Below are positions 62,958 to 64,000 of a stretch of DNA of 64,000 nt, piece after piece. How positions within the stretch are numbered: position 1 is the stretch's first letter; every line of letters starts with the position of its first letter. The notes beneath the pieces were generated by a model. It did no database searches and was not told the DNA's origin. It saw nothing but the letters and a program-made list of their open reading frames with translations. The position numbers and the translations under genes are program-made. Source of the DNA: Nitrospira defluvii (GTDB lineage: Bacteria > Nitrospirota > Nitrospiria > Nitrospirales > Nitrospiraceae); contig NZ_CAJNBJ010000002.1 in NCBI RefSeq assembly GCF_905220995.1, forward strand, positions 62,001 to 126,000, written 5' to 3'.

Positions 62958-64000
62958 TTACTTCACTTCTTGCCCCTTGATCAGTACCGCGCCTTTGGTC
63001 ACGATGCGCTGGCCGGACGTCACACCCTCCAGCACACGGACTTGCCCGCCGGACACATTCGAAACGACCACTTCACGTTTCACATAGCGCCCTGGCGCTT
63101 CCACGACATACACAAAGTGTTTCCCGTCGATTTCGACGACCGCCTCTTTCGGGATTGCCAGGAACGGCGTAGCATCGCCCACATCCAGCCTGAGCCGCGC
63201 GAACATTTCCGGTTTGAGGCGTTGATCCCGGTTGTCCACCCAGGCGCGCACTTTGATCGTACGCGTGTTGGGATCGACCACGTCTCCGATCGACGCCACC
63301 ACAGACGCAAAATCTGTCCCCGGGTAGGCTTCCACATTGATACGACCGACCTGACTGACCTTCACCAGGGCCAGGTCCCGCTCATACACATCCGCCACCA
63401 CTTGCAACCGGTCCAGATCTGCGACGGTGAACAGCACCTGGGCGGGATCGCCTCCCACGGACTGCCCCGGAGTCACCGCCCGCTCGACGACAGTACCGGC
63501 CAGGGGACTTTTCATTTCAAATCGCGACGTGATGCGTTGCTGCGCAAGGGGCTTCTCCAACTCGGCCGCCGGAATCCGCAACGACAGCAAGCGCTCCTTG
63601 GACCGACGAAATTCGGCGCGCGCCTTGATCAAATCGTTTTCTGCCTGTTTCAGATCCTTTAACGCCAGGGCCTTGGTGGCGTACAACTCCTTGGCCAACT
63701 CCTGAGCTCGACTGGAATATTCGAGTTCCGACGCTTCCTTGACAAACTCCGAGTAGGCGGCGGTAATGTCGGAACTGTCGATCACGAGCAAGGTCGCGCC
63801 AGCCTCGACCCGGTCGCCCAACTTGGCCCGCACCTCTACGACCCGTCCTTGCAGCGGAGAGGAGATTTTGGAGTAGCGGTCTTCCCCATACGCGATCTTT
63901 CCCACCAGCACCAATTCCGGCTGCACCGGTTTGAAGTCCACCACCGCCGTTTCGATTTGCCCCGTGGACGGCACGGTCAGCTGCCCGGCGGCCGGTTCGG
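62958..64000 (-). CDS. RND-type efflux periplasmic adaptor, partial (5' end outside window)
   Basis: Reads off the right edge; no start codon is supported inside the window. At least 338 residues visible. GKIAYGEDRYSKISSPLQGR and VVEVRAKLGDRVEAGATLLV are the lipoyl/barrel-sandwich half, followed by a helical hairpin (LKDLKQAENDLIKARAEFRR) and FEMKSPLAGTVVERAVTPGQ. The C-terminal region fits HlyD/CzcB-like adaptors. An RND pump gene would be expected nearby outside the window. Confidence 0.9.
   Translation of the reverse strand, partial: EPAAGQLTVPSTGQIETAVVDFKPVQPELVLVGKIAYGEDRYSKISSPLQGRVVEVRAKLGDRVEAGATLLVIDSSDITAAYSEFVKEASELEYSSRAQELAKELYATKALALKDLKQAENDLIKARAEFRRSKERLLSLRIPAAELEKPLAQQRITSRFEMKSPLAGTVVERAVTPGQSVGGDPAQVLFTVADLDRLQVVADVYERDLALVKVSQVGRINVEAYPGTDFASVVASIGDVVDPNTRTIKVRAWVDNRDQRLKPEMFARLRLDVGDATPFLAIPKEAVVEIDGKHFVYVVEAPGRYVKREVVVSNVSGGQVRVLEGVTSGQRIVTKGAVLIKGQEVK

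Overview
The window is GC-rich, densely packed chromosomal DNA with short intergenic gaps and frequent 1-4 nt gene overlaps. Gene content fits a Nitrospira-like member of the Nitrospirota: a RuBisCO-like protein, orphan response regulators and HD-GYP proteins, protein-thiocarboxylate sulfur chemistry, cobalamin-dependent MetH and many conserved small proteins. The assignment is an inference from recalled gene families; no single marker here is decisive.

Layout. 1-11.8 kb is ordinary backbone: an outer-membrane barrel protein (cut by the window edge), DsbA-like and cyclase-family enzymes, a form IV RuBisCO-like protein, a degenerate HD-GYP protein, a B12/radical SAM enzyme, a 1-Cys peroxiredoxin, a pentapeptide protein and a large DUF748/AsmA-like protein. 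11.84-19.04 kb is a 7.1-kb integrative element in the 3' half of tRNA-Arg(UCU). The intact tRNA is at 18963-19039, and a displaced 45-nt copy of its 3' half is at 11841-11885. The element carries a tyrosine recombinase, an Xis-like HTH protein, a possible HUH-type replication protein, two zinc-finger proteins, a membrane KAP NTPase and an exported protein. 19.3-22.2 kb is an arsenic operon (arsR-arsM-acr3-arsC) whose acr3 efflux gene is broken by several frameshifts and stops. 22.5-44.6 kb is backbone: tRNA-Pro, rdgB, rph, a response regulator/HD-GYP protein, metH, small exported proteins, a PqqC-like/SUMF1-like pair, two response regulators, hemW, a clpS-like gene and DUF3386/DUF5069 proteins.

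44.7-50.2 kb and the gaps up to 59.5 kb hold two families of hairpin repeats. Family R has six ~120-nt copies with terminal inverted repeats whose arm sequences differ between copies. Family B is a cluster at 45.25-45.75 kb with a conserved GC-rich core and strong variable arms. Between them lie TPM-domain, nucleotidyltransferase-like, FAD monooxygenase and PLD-nuclease genes.

50.2-55.7 kb is the most interesting metabolic locus. It holds two parallel sulfur-carrier modules: a ThiS-like carrier with cysK and a ThiF/MoeB-type E1, then thrC with a CysO-like carrier, a NIL-domain protein, a second E1 and a JAMM (Mec+-like) protease. Together they should assemble cysteine, and perhaps homocysteine for MetH, from carrier-bound thiocarboxylates. 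56.3-59.4 kb is a more AT-rich accessory patch: trypsin-like protease, PD-(D/E)XK nuclease, DUF2442/DUF4160 pair and two Cys-rich small proteins. 59.5-64 kb ends with an MsbA-like ABC exporter, peptide deformylase, a HEAT-repeat protein and an RND adaptor cut by the window edge.
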